Shown: piece by piece, positions 7,819-15,182 of the stretch
How the letters are laid out: each line of letters starts with the position of its first letter
Numbering within the stretch: the stretch's first letter is position 1
Origin: Oscillospiraceae bacterium
Lineage (GTDB): Bacteria > Bacillota > Clostridia > Oscillospirales > Acutalibacteraceae
Assembly: GCA_015066065.1 (NCBI GenBank)
Contig: SVPB01000010.1
Coordinates: 1 to 39,967, forward strand
DNA length: 39,967 nt
Direction: 5' to 3'
Translations under genes and position numbers: made by a program
Notes under the pieces: model-generated
What the model was told of the DNA's origin: nothing
The model's database searches: none
Seen by the model: only the letters and a program-made list of their open reading frames with translations

Positions 7819-8001
7819 TCATTCGCCAACCTTGACGACCTGCTTGCCATTGTAATAGCCGCAGTTGCCGCACAGCCGATGAGCGCGCTTGTACTCGCCG
7901 CACTGGGGGCATTTCGTCAGCGCCGGAGCGTCCAGCTTCCACAGATTGTTGCGTCGCTTGTCGCGCCGGGCCTTAGAAGTTTTTCTCTTGGGTACCGCCA
8001 T
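7819..8001 (-). CDS. rpmF: 50S ribosomal protein L32
   Basis: 60 residues with the canonical start [17 protein letters not shown] and a zinc-ribbon of two CxxC pairs (Cys31/34 and Cys44/47), the zinc-binding C+ form of L32. It is a structural protein of the large ribosomal subunit. The start at 8001 is placed eight bases after AAGGAGG; three upstream codons in frame are not needed. It follows the YceD gene by 29 bases, the normal yceD-rpmF pair. Confidence 0.98.
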   Translation of the reverse strand: MAVPKRKTSKARRDKRRNNLWKLDAPALTKCPQCGEYKRAHRLCGNCGYYNGKQVVKVGE

Positions 8002-8030
8002 TGTCAGCACCTCCTTGCATTGATCAAAGG

Positions 8031-8519
8031 TTAAAGTAACTGGCTCAGTATCTCCAAACGGGGGTCTACGGTCTTATGCTGACAACCGCAGGGGCCTTCG
8101 TTGAGATCCTTGCCGCACTGAGGACATAACCCGTGGCAATCCTCCCGGCAGAGGCTCTTGTACGGCAGTTCCAGAAAGATCGCCGCCTGCACCAGATCGT
8201 CCAGTGCCAGCCGGTAGTCCTCCAGCAGAACATAGTCGCTGTCCTCATTTTCGAGAGAGGTTACCAGAATGTGTTCCATCGGGACGTCGTAAGCACGCTC
8301 GAAGGGTGCCAGACACCGATCGCACCGGCCGTGGAAGGTAAAGACCGCCCTGGCGGACAGCTTGACCACACCGGCTCGTGCTGTGATCTCCCCTACCACA
8401 CGCACAGGCTGTGGGAAGGGGGTGATCCCCTGAAACTCCACCTGGGTAAAATCCAACTCTGTATCAAGTGGAAGACGGGTCGTCTCCCCCATGAACAGGG
8501 ATCTGCATTGCACAAACAT
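8031..8519 (-). CDS. YceD/DUF177 family protein (23S rRNA accumulation)
   Basis: 162 residues. The mid-protein CDRCLAPFE motif and C-terminal [24 protein letters not shown] segment are the conserved features of the DUF177/YceD family, with Cys residues likely binding zinc. Bacterial YceD proteins pair with rpmF and have been tied to 23S rRNA accumulation and ribosome assembly; a biochemical activity is not known. Start ATG at 8517-8519 with TGAGGTGA upstream. A consensus promoter (8546-8574) sits about 30 bases before the start, making this the first gene of the likely operon yceD-rpmF-DUF512-der-plsY-pdx. Confidence 0.93.
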   Translation of the reverse strand: MFVQCRSLFMGETTRLPLDTELDFTQVEFQGITPFPQPVRVVGEITARAGVVKLSARAVFTFHGRCDRCLAPFERAYDVPMEHILVTSLENEDSDYVLLEDYRLALDDLVQAAIFLELPYKSLCREDCHGLCPQCGKDLNEGPCGCQHKTVDPRLEILSQLL

Positions 8520-8545
8520 AGTTCACCTCAAGTGTCACGCATGAT

Positions 8546-8574
8546 ATTATATAGGCAACGGACAAATTTGTCAA
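8546..8574 (-). promoter_or_regulatory. Consensus sigma-A promoter of the yceD-rpmF-der operon
   Basis: Minus-strand TTGACA (8569-8574), exactly 17-base spacer, TATAAT (8546-8551): a perfect consensus pair 27 bases upstream of the yceD start. It partly abuts the terminator of the upstream F420-ligase-like gene. Confidence 0.9.
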
Positions 8575-8584
8575 TAGTCAAATT

Positions 8585-8613
8585 AAAAAAGGGTGATTTT
8601 TTGTCAATCCACC
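8585..8613 (-). terminator. Probable terminator overlapping the stop of the F420-ligase-like gene
   Basis: On the minus strand GGTGGATT / AATCACC with one bulge, followed by CTTTTTT. The short stem contains the stop codon at 8604-8606 and lies just ahead of the yceD promoter. Confidence 0.5.
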
Positions 8614-9410
8614 GGGCCTTCTACCGCCACTAACGGCTCATAGGGCTCCGCTGGTGCATCACCGATATCCCGAATGATGATAAAGGGGGTCAGCTCGTCG
8701 TCCTGTCCGGCAGGGTTATCCCGGATGCGCTCTGCCAGCTGCTCATCATCCACTTCGGACAAATCGGGGGATTTACCCAGGATCTCTACCGAAATATCGT
8801 TGGCATCCACCAGCACGCAGGAAATATCCAACTGCTCCTTGATGGTAGCACAGACCTTCTCCGGCTCCTTGGGATTGAGCACCGCCAGGGTGTGATAGGT
8901 CTCAAAAGACGAATGGCTGTAGAAACCGTCAATGCCGGCTACGTCCTGTCCCACGATCTTGTAGAACACGCCCCGTTTACCAAACAGACGGCCCACAGCT
9001 CCGCAGAACACCGCCCACAAAATAAGGGGCAGGCCTTTCATATTGATAGCCAGCTGCAGCTTATACGGCTCGTCCATACCAATGCCATTGTGATTGCTGG
9101 TGGCAAACTTGGACAGAAACTTTGCCCAAAAGCCCAGACGGACATCCTCCATCTTAACGGTATTGTCCTGGCACATGGAAATGACCTTTTCGCCCAAGGT
9201 GACCACGTCACCCGGCTGATACAGCGGCTGCACATACCGGCGCAGCACCTCCACGTAATCCTCGCCTCGCTCGACGAAATGGGTCTTGACCGCATAACGC
9301 TCATAGCGGATGCCATCCACCTCACGCACACCGCGAATAAAGTAGGTAATACCGTCCTTTTCCCGTTCGTTGGCCTTGAGGTTACGGTTGCCTTCATACC
9401 AGATAGCCAT
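8604..9410 (-). CDS. Coenzyme F420-0:L-glutamate ligase-like protein
   Basis: 268 residues, soluble. The segment QPGDVVTLGEKVISMCQDNTV (~69-89) resembles the N-terminal signature of the CofE/F420_ligase family, and the long central and C-terminal parts show no other domain that I recognise. CofE adds glutamate to coenzyme F420-0, but Clostridia of this kind are not known to make F420, and no other F420 genes are in the window. This is probably a Firmicute paralogue with a different amide-bond-forming or unknown role. GGAGTG lies upstream of the ATG at 9408-9410. It is 171 bases downstream of a P-loop gene on the same strand, so it may be in the pgi transcript. Function is inferred from one motif region only. 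Confidence 0.65.
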   Translation of the reverse strand: MAIWYEGNRNLKANEREKDGITYFIRGVREVDGIRYERYAVKTHFVERGEDYVEVLRRYVQPLYQPGDVVTLGEKVISMCQDNTVKMEDVRLGFWAKFLSKFATSNHNGIGMDEPYKLQLAINMKGLPLILWAVFCGAVGRLFGKRGVFYKIVGQDVAGIDGFYSHSSFETYHTLAVLNPKEPEKVCATIKEQLDISCVLVDANDISVEILGKSPDLSEVDDEQLAERIRDNPAGQDDELTPFIIIRDIGDAPAEPYEPLVAVEGPVD

Positions 9411-9581
9411 AGCTTTTCACTCCGTTCGTCGATCGCCGATCCGCATTGTACAGCAAAACCGGCGCCGTCACCTTGTTTATTCCCACACGCTTACACGAAC
9501 ACGGCGAGGGATCTCTCCCCCGCCGTCCGTAATAAACCGATCCATCCCCAGTATGCACCGGGGCAAGGGCTTTATACGCTA

Positions 9582-9986
9582 TCAGATCTCTTCCGCCAGC
9601 TCCGCAATGTGAGCAGGAATCTCGCTCTTGTCAGCAGACACGGACATCACGATGTTGGCCTCCAGACGGCTGAGCTTTTCCACAAAGCAATCCAGCGCTG
9701 CCATATCGGTGCCGCCAATCTTCAGGACGGAATCCACAAAGATATCGGTGATATCGTAGTTGCCGGCACACATACCGGCGATGTAGCCGTACAGAGCATC
9801 AAAGCCCTTAATGGCATAGTCCTCAGCGGCCACCAGACGCGCCTTGTGACTGATATCGTAGGTCAGGGTGTTATCTTTTTCTATAAAAACCACATTCCCC
9901 TTAGAGCGCTCCACCGCGGCGTTGCACAGCGCCATCAGCTTTTTGGTCTTGCCGGAGCCTTTGTGACCGAGAATCAATGTGATCAT
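9582..9986 (-). CDS. Small P-loop ATP/GTP-binding protein
   Basis: 134 residues beginning almost directly with a Walker A motif (GHKGSGKT, residues 7-14). A hydrophobic strand ending in Asp (DIFVDSVLK) is a plausible Walker B, and the last third (LEANIVMSVSADKSEIP) resembles the sensor strand of P-loop ATPases. It is too short for a complete ABC or kinase protein. Similar Clostridial proteins are annotated only as ATP-binding or PilT-like; I do not assign a function. Start ATG at 9984-9986 with AGGAGGA upstream. It lies 55 bases downstream of pgi on the same strand, suggesting co-transcription. Confidence 0.75.
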   Translation of the reverse strand: MITLILGHKGSGKTKKLMALCNAAVERSKGNVVFIEKDNTLTYDISHKARLVAAEDYAIKGFDALYGYIAGMCAGNYDITDIFVDSVLKIGGTDMAALDCFVEKLSRLEANIVMSVSADKSEIPAHIAELAEEI

Positions 9987-10041
9987 AGTGTTGTCCTCCT
10001 AAGATTTAATATTTGGAAACCGTCTGTTGACGGAAGATCCC

Positions 10042-11382
10042 TTATTTGCCCAAACGAGCCTCCAAGGCGGCACGATCAGCCTCGTACCCGGGCTTGCCCA
10101 GCAGGGCGAACATGTTCTTCTTGTAGCTTTCCACGCCGGGCTGATCGAAGGGGTTGACCCCCAGCATATAACCGGAAATAGCGCACGCTTTCTCAAAGAA
10201 GTAGATCAGGTAACCGAGGCTGTGCTCATCCAGACCGGGCACCTCCAGCACCAGGTTGGGGGTGTTGCCGTCGGTGTGCGCCAGCACGGTGCCTTCAAAC
10301 GCCTTCTCGTTGATGAAGGACATGGGCTTGCCGGCCAGGAAATTGAGACCGTCGCCGTTGTCGGCGTCTTCCTTAATGAAGATCTCCTTCTGCGGTTTGT
10401 CAAACTTGACCACCGTCTCAAACAGGATGTTGGAGCCATCCTGCACATACTGACCCAGCGAGTGCAGATCGGTGGAGTAGATCACGCTGTCCGGCAGAAG
10501 ACCGCGGCCGTCCTTGCCTTCGCTCTCGCCGAAGAGCTGCTTCCACCACTCGTTCATCAAGGTGTACTGAGGCTCATAGCTGACCATCAGCTCCACCGCA
10601 AAGCCACGGCGGTGCAGAGCAGTACGTGCCGCCGCATAGCGGTAACAGTCGTTGGTGTCCAGAGAAGGATCCGCCAGAGCCGTCCGAGCATCCGCTGCGC
10701 CCTGCATAAGCGCCTCAATATCACAGCCGGCCACGGCGATGGGCAGCAGGCCCACAGCCGTCAGCACCGAAAAGCGACCGCCCACATCATCCGGCACCAC
10801 GAAGGTCTCGTAGCCTTCCCGGTCAGCCAGCGCCTTGAGGGTGCCACGAGCCTTATCGGTGGTCACGTAGATGCGGCGCACCGCCTCCTCGTGGCCATAG
10901 GTCGTCTCCAGATACTCACGGAACACACGGAAGGCGATGGCCGGTTCCGTCGTGGTACCGGACTTGGAGATCACGTTGATAGATACCCGTTGTCCCTCGC
11001 ACAGCTCCAGCAGTTCGCTAAGCTGGGTGCCGGAAATGCTGTTGCCGGCAAAAAAGATGCTGGGAGTGTCCTTCTTCTTATAGTTGTAGTTGTTGGATTT
11101 GAGGTACTCAATGGCGGCACGAGCGCCCAGATAAGAGCCACCAATGCCAATGACCACAAAGATGTCGGTGTCCTTCTGGATACGGGTAGCTGCCGACTGA
11201 ATACGAGCAAACTCTTCCTTGTCGTAGTTGACCGGCAAATCCAGCCAGCCTAAAAAGTCATTGCCCAGACCGGTGCCCCGGTGGAGCATATCGTGCGCCA
11301 AGGTAACCTGCGGCTGGAGCGCAGCCATCTCTCGCTCCTGCACCACGTTGTTGACATACCGGGTGTTCAGTTTAACTGCCAT
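10042..11382 (-). CDS. pgi: Glucose-6-phosphate isomerase
   Basis: 446 residues, the length of Firmicute-type Pgi. Family motifs include the phosphate-binding [19 protein letters not shown] (~75-93), [18 protein letters not shown], and the signature stretch [20 protein letters not shown] late [14 protein letters not shown] block carries the catalytic C-terminal region. It interconverts glucose-6-phosphate and fructose-6-phosphate in glycolysis. The ATG at 11380-11382 follows GGGAGAGG. Two candidate promoters lie upstream (11422-11450 and 11491-11519). It is followed by the P-loop and F420-ligase-like genes on the same strand. Confidence 0.98.
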   Translation of the reverse strand: MAVKLNTRYVNNVVQEREMAALQPQVTLAHDMLHRGTGLGNDFLGWLDLPVNYDKEEFARIQSAATRIQKDTDIFVVIGIGGSYLGARAAIEYLKSNNYNYKKKDTPSIFFAGNSISGTQLSELLELCEGQRVSINVISKSGTTTEPAIAFRVFREYLETTYGHEEAVRRIYVTTDKARGTLKALADREGYETFVVPDDVGGRFSVLTAVGLLPIAVAGCDIEALMQGAADARTALADPSLDTNDCYRYAAARTALHRRGFAVELMVSYEPQYTLMNEWWKQLFGESEGKDGRGLLPDSVIYSTDLHSLGQYVQDGSNILFETVVKFDKPQKEIFIKEDADNGDGLNFLAGKPMSFINEKAFEGTVLAHTDGNTPNLVLEVPGLDEHSLGYLIYFFEKACAISGYMLGVNPFDQPGVESYKKNMFALLGKPGYEADRAALEARLGK

Positions 11383-11421
11383 AATAATCGACCTCTCCCA
11401 TACATAAATATCTCTATGTAT

Positions 11422-11450
11422 ATTATCCTAAAAAATCGGAGAGGCGGCAA
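11422..11450 (-). promoter_or_regulatory. Weaker candidate promoter, pgi proximal
   Basis: Minus-strand TTGCCG (11445-11450), 17-base spacer, GATAAT (11422-11427). Both hexamers deviate from consensus. Confidence 0.35.
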
Positions 11451-11490
11451 TAGAGGATTGTTGCATCCACCCGTCAATTATGTTACATTC

Positions 11491-11519
11491 ATTTTACACT
11501 ATATCTTCCAATTTTGCAA
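11491..11519 (-). promoter_or_regulatory. Candidate sigma-A promoter, pgi distal
   Basis: Minus-strand TTGCAA (11514-11519), 17-base spacer, TAAAAT (11491-11496), leaving about a 100-base leader before pgi. It lies downstream of the D,D-carboxypeptidase stop, so pgi is probably transcribed independently. Confidence 0.6.
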
Positions 11520-11555
11520 TGGCATTTTGCGAATTTATCGGTTTTTTTACACAAA

Positions 11556-12788
11556 TTATCCCAGCAATGCGTCTGCCAATAAAGTATAGGCATACCGAAA
11601 GGTCTTAGCCGGCACGGCGCAGGCCGTTCGCAGCGGATATTCCCCCACCGTTTCTCCATCCACCGTCAGCCGCCAAGTGCCCACCACCTGTCCTTTTTCC
11701 ACCGGTGCCTGCAGGTCCTGCGCCACCTCCATGGAGGATTCCACCCGTGCTTTTTGTCCCTTGGCCAGTAAAACCGTGGCCGGCGCATCCGTCTGTACCG
11801 CCACCGTGGGCGCTTGCCCCTTCAGCACCGGAATCGGCGGCACGGCCAAAGACTTCGCATCCGGCGTATAGGATTCATAAGCGGCAAAAGCATGATCCAG
11901 CAAAGCACGGGCGCCGTCGAAGCGATCGTTGGTGGTAGGGCTTCCCAACACCACCGCCACAAAAGCAGTATCCTCCCGTTGCGCAGTTGCCGCCAGACAA
12001 TAACCGGCGGCGCCGGTGGTACCGGTCTTGAGTCCGGTGGCTCCTTTGTAGTGACGGACCAGCTTATTCGTGTTAACCAGCTGGGAGGCACCGCCACGCA
12101 GGGTGTCCATCCAGATGGTGGTGAAGTCGCAGATGCGCTTGTGCCGCATCAGCTCCCGAGACATGACCGCTACATCATAAGCGCAGGAATAGCCGGTGTC
12201 GTCCAAGCCGCTGCAATCCACAAAACGGGTGTTGCGCAGGCCCAGCTCCGCCACACGGGCGTTCATCGCAGCCACAAAAGCCTCCAGCGTGCCGCTGATG
12301 TGTTCCGCCAGGGCGGTACAGGCGTCATTGGCCGATACCACGGCGGCCGCTTTGACCAGCTCCTCCACCGTCATGATCTCTCCCGGCTCCAACCATATCT
12401 GCGAGCCGCCCATGGAGGCGGCACGGTCGGAGCAGACCACCGCCTCCTCCCACGCCAGACGACCATCGTCGATTGCTTCCATCACCAGCAGCAAGGTCAT
12501 CACCTTGGTCACCGAAGCAATGGGCACCTGCGCATAGGGATCCTGCTCAAACAGCACCCGGCCGCTGGCTTGATCCATCAACACCGCCCCCTTAGCTTTG
12601 ACGCTAAGGCCATCCCCTGACGGCGCCGCCATAACCGGCCATACCGCCGCATCCTCCGCCAGCAGCTCCTGCAACGGAATACCACTTCCCTCATCGTACA
12701 TCACGACACTGTCAGCCATCGTCTGCATGGGCGTTGCCGCCAGCACCACTGTTGCCAGCAAGGAACCTAACCACCGGAACCTTCTCAT
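11556..12788 (-). CDS. Serine-type D-Ala-D-Ala carboxypeptidase (DacF/PBP5-like)
   Basis: 410 residues from the chosen start. A signal peptide covers ~1-26 (MRRFRWLGSLLATVVLAATP, cleavage near MADS). The peptidase S11 catalytic domain has all three active-site motifs: S92xxK (ASVTK), S152-A-N and K254-T-G. A C-terminal PBP5_C-like beta domain (~310-380) and a short amphipathic tail without an obvious membrane anchor follow. It removes the terminal D-Ala from peptidoglycan stem peptides outside the membrane. GGAAAGG is nine bases before the ATG at 12788; in-frame ATGs at 12794 and 12806 are close alternatives. It is divergent from murC, another peptidoglycan gene. Confidence 0.95.
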   Translation of the reverse strand: MRRFRWLGSLLATVVLAATPMQTMADSVVMYDEGSGIPLQELLAEDAAVWPVMAAPSGDGLSVKAKGAVLMDQASGRVLFEQDPYAQVPIASVTKVMTLLLVMEAIDDGRLAWEEAVVCSDRAASMGGSQIWLEPGEIMTVEELVKAAAVVSANDACTALAEHISGTLEAFVAAMNARVAELGLRNTRFVDCSGLDDTGYSCAYDVAVMSRELMRHKRICDFTTIWMDTLRGGASQLVNTNKLVRHYKGATGLKTGTTGAAGYCLAATAQREDTAFVAVVLGSPTTNDRFDGARALLDHAFAAYESYTPDAKSLAVPPIPVLKGQAPTVAVQTDAPATVLLAKGQKARVESSMEVAQDLQAPVEKGQVVGTWRLTVDGETVGEYPLRTACAVPAKTFRYAYTLLADALLG

Positions 12789-12913
12789 CGTCATCGTCCT
12801 TTCCATGTGTCAATTCATCTAATATATATGGAGAAATGTCGCCGGAAAATACGCAGGCAAAAAATAATTCCGGCAATCGTGAAAAAGGTATTTATTTTTT
12901 TGGCGAAAAGCAA

Positions 12914-12919
12914 TATAAT
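12914..12919 (+). promoter_or_regulatory. Probable -10 element for murC
   Basis: Consensus TATAAT about 30 bases upstream of the murC start. I see no convincing -35 hexamer at 16-18 bases spacing in the A/T-rich stretch before it, so the promoter may be activator-dependent or simply weak. Confidence 0.4.
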
Positions 12920-12949
12920 GGTATAGAAGATCAACAGGAAGGATTTGAC

Positions 12950-14332
12950 ATGATGTCTGAACATAATCTGCTGGAAGGCGTCCGTCGTATTCATTTTGTA
13001 GGTATTGGTGGCTCTGGCATGAGCCCGTTGGCCGAGATACTGCACGCTAAGGGATTCGTGCTCTCCGGCACCGATCAGAATGAATCCGACAATCTCAATC
13101 GCATCCGCAACCTGGGAATTCCGGTAACCATGCAGTTTGATGCCGATAACGTCCGGGGTGTCGATATGGTGGTGTATACCGTAGCGATTCCGGAGGACAA
13201 TCCCGAGCTGGTAGCCGCCCGTCAACAGGGCATCCCTCTGCTGGAGCGAGCCAAGCTGCTGGGGTGGATCTCCCGACAGTTCGGCAACACGGTGGCGGTA
13301 GCCGGTACGCACGGCAAGACCACCTCCACCTCCATGCTTTGCCAGATCTTACTGGAGGCCGATACCGATCCCAGTATATTCATCGGCGGCCGCTTGCCCA
13401 AAATCAACGCCAACGGTCACGCCGGCACCAATGATACGATGGTGTGCGAGGCCTGCGAGTTTAAAGATCATTATCTGGAAATGACCCCGGCTATCAGTAT
13501 TATTCTCAACGTGGATGCCGATCATCTGGATTATTTCGGTGACCTCGACGGCGTCATCCGGTCCTTTCGGAAATTCGCCGAGCAGACCACCGGCGCCATC
13601 ATTTATAACGGAGATGACGACAATACCTGCCGGGCAGTCAAAGGGCTTACCCACGCATCGCTGATCTCTTTTGGCCTGTCCGACGGCAACGACTGGCAGG
13701 CACGCAACGTGCACACGGTGCGCGGGGCTTATGGGGCATACGACCTGTACCACAAGGGGAAGTCTCTCGGCTCTATCGAGCTGGGAGTGCCCGGCGCTCA
13801 CAATGTACAGAACTCTCTGGCGGTGGCCGCCGCCGCCCATCTGTGCGGCATGACGCCACAGCAGATCGCCGAGGGCATCCGCGCTTTCACCGGGGCCGGG
13901 CGTCGATTTGAATTTCTGGGCACCTTCGCTGGGGTCACGGTGGCAGATGACTATGCGCACCATCCCACCGAAATCATCGCCACCATTGAGGCGGCCAAGC
14001 GGCTGGAGAATCGAGAGGTGTGGGCCATCTTCCAGCCCTTCACCTATTCCCGTACTGCCCAGCATCTGGAGGATTTTGCCCGGGCATTGTCTTTGGCCGA
14101 CCATGCTGTCGTCAGCGACATCATGGGATCTCGGGAGGTTAACACCTGGAACGTACACGCCAGCCAGATTACCGACCGGATCGATGGTGGTATACATCTG
14201 GCTACCTTTCCGGAAATCGCCGATTATGTAGCCGCACGGGTACAGCCCGGCGACCTGGTGCTCACCATGGGCGGCGGCGACGTGTACAAATGTGCGCGCA
14301 TGATCGTCGCGCGGCTTAAGGAAAAAGAATAA
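12950..14332 (+). CDS. murC: UDP-N-acetylmuramate--L-alanine ligase
   Basis: 460 residues. The N-terminal dinucleotide-fold motif HFVGIGGSGMSPLAEI (~15-30) is the MurC form, the ATP-binding P-loop is GTHGKTT (119-125), and the central and C-terminal Mur ligase domains are complete, ending with an LTMGGGDVYK segment. It adds L-Ala to UDP-MurNAc in the cytoplasm, the first step of stem-peptide assembly. GGAAGGA precedes the ATG at 12950-12952; the next codon is also ATG. The frame is open further upstream but without ribosome binding site. No terminator is visible before the tRNA-Leu promoter. Confidence 0.97.
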   Translation: MMSEHNLLEGVRRIHFVGIGGSGMSPLAEILHAKGFVLSGTDQNESDNLNRIRNLGIPVTMQFDADNVRGVDMVVYTVAIPEDNPELVAARQQGIPLLERAKLLGWISRQFGNTVAVAGTHGKTTSTSMLCQILLEADTDPSIFIGGRLPKINANGHAGTNDTMVCEACEFKDHYLEMTPAISIILNVDADHLDYFGDLDGVIRSFRKFAEQTTGAIIYNGDDDNTCRAVKGLTHASLISFGLSDGNDWQARNVHTVRGAYGAYDLYHKGKSLGSIELGVPGAHNVQNSLAVAAAAHLCGMTPQQIAEGIRAFTGAGRRFEFLGTFAGVTVADDYAHHPTEIIATIEAAKRLENREVWAIFQPFTYSRTAQHLEDFARALSLADHAVVSDIMGSREVNTWNVHASQITDRIDGGIHLATFPEIADYVAARVQPGDLVLTMGGGDVYKCARMIVARLKEKE

Positions 14333-14344
14333 CGCAAAAAAAGA

Positions 14345-14373
14345 TTGACATTCCCCACCGGCGGTGCTATAAT
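14345..14373 (+). promoter_or_regulatory. Consensus promoter of tRNA-Leu
   Basis: TTGACA (14345-14350), 17-base spacer, TATAAT (14368-14373): a perfect consensus pair about 30 bases before the tRNA. Confidence 0.92.
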
Positions 14374-14405
14374 AGTCACGCTGTCCGCTACGGGCAGCGT
14401 TATAT

Positions 14406-14489
14406 GCGAGGGTGCTGGAACCGGCAGACAGGCACGTTTGAGGTGCGTGTGTCAACGACGTGGGGGTTCAAGTCCCCTCCCTCGCACCA
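14406..14489 (+). tRNA. tRNA-Leu (GAG anticodon)
   Basis: 84-base class II tRNA with encoded CCA. Acceptor GCGAGGG pairs with the 3' CCCTCGC; the anticodon stem CACGT/GCGTG closes loop TTGAGGT, giving anticodon GAG; a long variable arm and T-arm GGGGTTCAAGTCCCC follow. A terminator comes right after it. It marks the left edge of the accessory island and is a typical integration target, although I see no repeat of its 3' end further on. Confidence 0.94.
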
Positions 14490-14491
14490 CT

Positions 14492-14535
14492 AAAGAAACA
14501 CTAAATGTCTACCAGGCATTTAGTGTTTCTTTTAT
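14492..14535 (+). terminator. Terminator of tRNA-Leu
   Basis: 16-bp inverted repeat AAAGAAACACTAAATG / CATTTAGTGTTTCTTT with a 9-base loop, followed by TTTA. Confidence 0.85.
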
Positions 14536-14886
14536 GCAAAAATTGTGGTACTTTATGCATTTTCCCGCTAAAGAGCGCCAAAACGTACCAAAATCGAGCT
14601 AAAAACAGCAAAATTACGCGCCAGAGCACCCTTTTTAAGGTGTTCCGGCGCTATTTTTATGCCTTCTCGCTCCGTTATGCCAGTCTTAGCCGTCTTTCGA
14701 TCCGTGTTACTTTTCACGTTTCTTTGCTCAGCAAAGAAGTTGGCAAAACAGCACCCGACGGGACTCGAATACTTTTAGTTACCCTTTGCATCAACAAAAA
14801 GTCATGCAGCCGATATAGAGCGTGGATTTGAATCCAATACAATCGCCTTGATAAATGAAAAATTCGCAAAATCGGGCGAGTTTCTA
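14536..14886. other. Gene-free island boundary with degenerate palindromes
   Basis: No supported gene in this stretch. It contains a hairpin of GCGCCAGAGCACC / GGTGTTCCGGCGC type (about 14619-14653) and a palindrome TTCTTTGCT-c-AGCAAAGAA (14721-14739). The 15-mer TCACGTTTCTTTGCT (14714-14728) recurs inverted at 23881-23895 near the other edge of the island. The stretch GACGGGACTCGAAT (about 14758) resembles a tRNA T-arm on the minus strand and could be an old integration scar. Confidence 0.45.
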
Positions 14887-14915
14887 TTGCAAAATCCGAC
14901 GCAAAGTACTATAAT
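14887..14915 (+). promoter_or_regulatory. Promoter of the restriction-modification operon
   Basis: TTGCAA (14887-14892), 17-base spacer, TATAAT (14910-14915), followed by the Xre gene at 14959. No other good promoter is visible before hsdM, so it probably drives the whole operon. Confidence 0.75.
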
Positions 14916-14958
14916 ATATCATGTGATTTTATAAGCATTTCCTATAGGAGGAGAGTTT

Positions 14959-15168
14959 ATGGCAGTTTCATATAACAAGTTGTGGAAATTACTGATTGAT
15001 AAGAAAATGAGCAAGGCAGAAATGCGACGCGCAGCGGGGATTTCTCCAAACACACTTACTAAGCTGAATCGTGATGAAGAAGTAACAATGACAATAATTA
15101 ATAAGATTTGCACCGCTCTCCAAGTGGATATCGGTGATGTTATGGAATTTATTCCGGAAGAAGAATAA
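14959..15168 (+). CDS. Small Xre/Cro-family HTH regulator heading the RM operon
   Basis: 69 residues, almost all of it one Cro/C1-type helix-turn-helix: MSKAEMRRAAGISPNTLTKLNR covers helices 2-3, followed by INKICTALQVDIGDVMEF. It resembles the compact YozG/HTH_26-type regulators. AGGAGG lies seven bases before the ATG. It ends 14 bases before hsdM on the same strand, so it is the first gene of the operon and a plausible autoregulator, comparable in position to controller (C) proteins of restriction systems that delay nuclease expression. That role is inferred from position only. Confidence 0.88.
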   Translation: MAVSYNKLWKLLIDKKMSKAEMRRAAGISPNTLTKLNRDEEVTMTIINKICTALQVDIGDVMEFIPEEE

Positions 15169-15182
15169 GGAGAGTGTTCGTC

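Noticed and set aside
14406-14489. Direct att repeat of the tRNA-Leu 3' end at the right edge of the island
   Set aside because: I looked for the T-arm/acceptor sequence between 22.5 and 24.9 kb and found no convincing copy.
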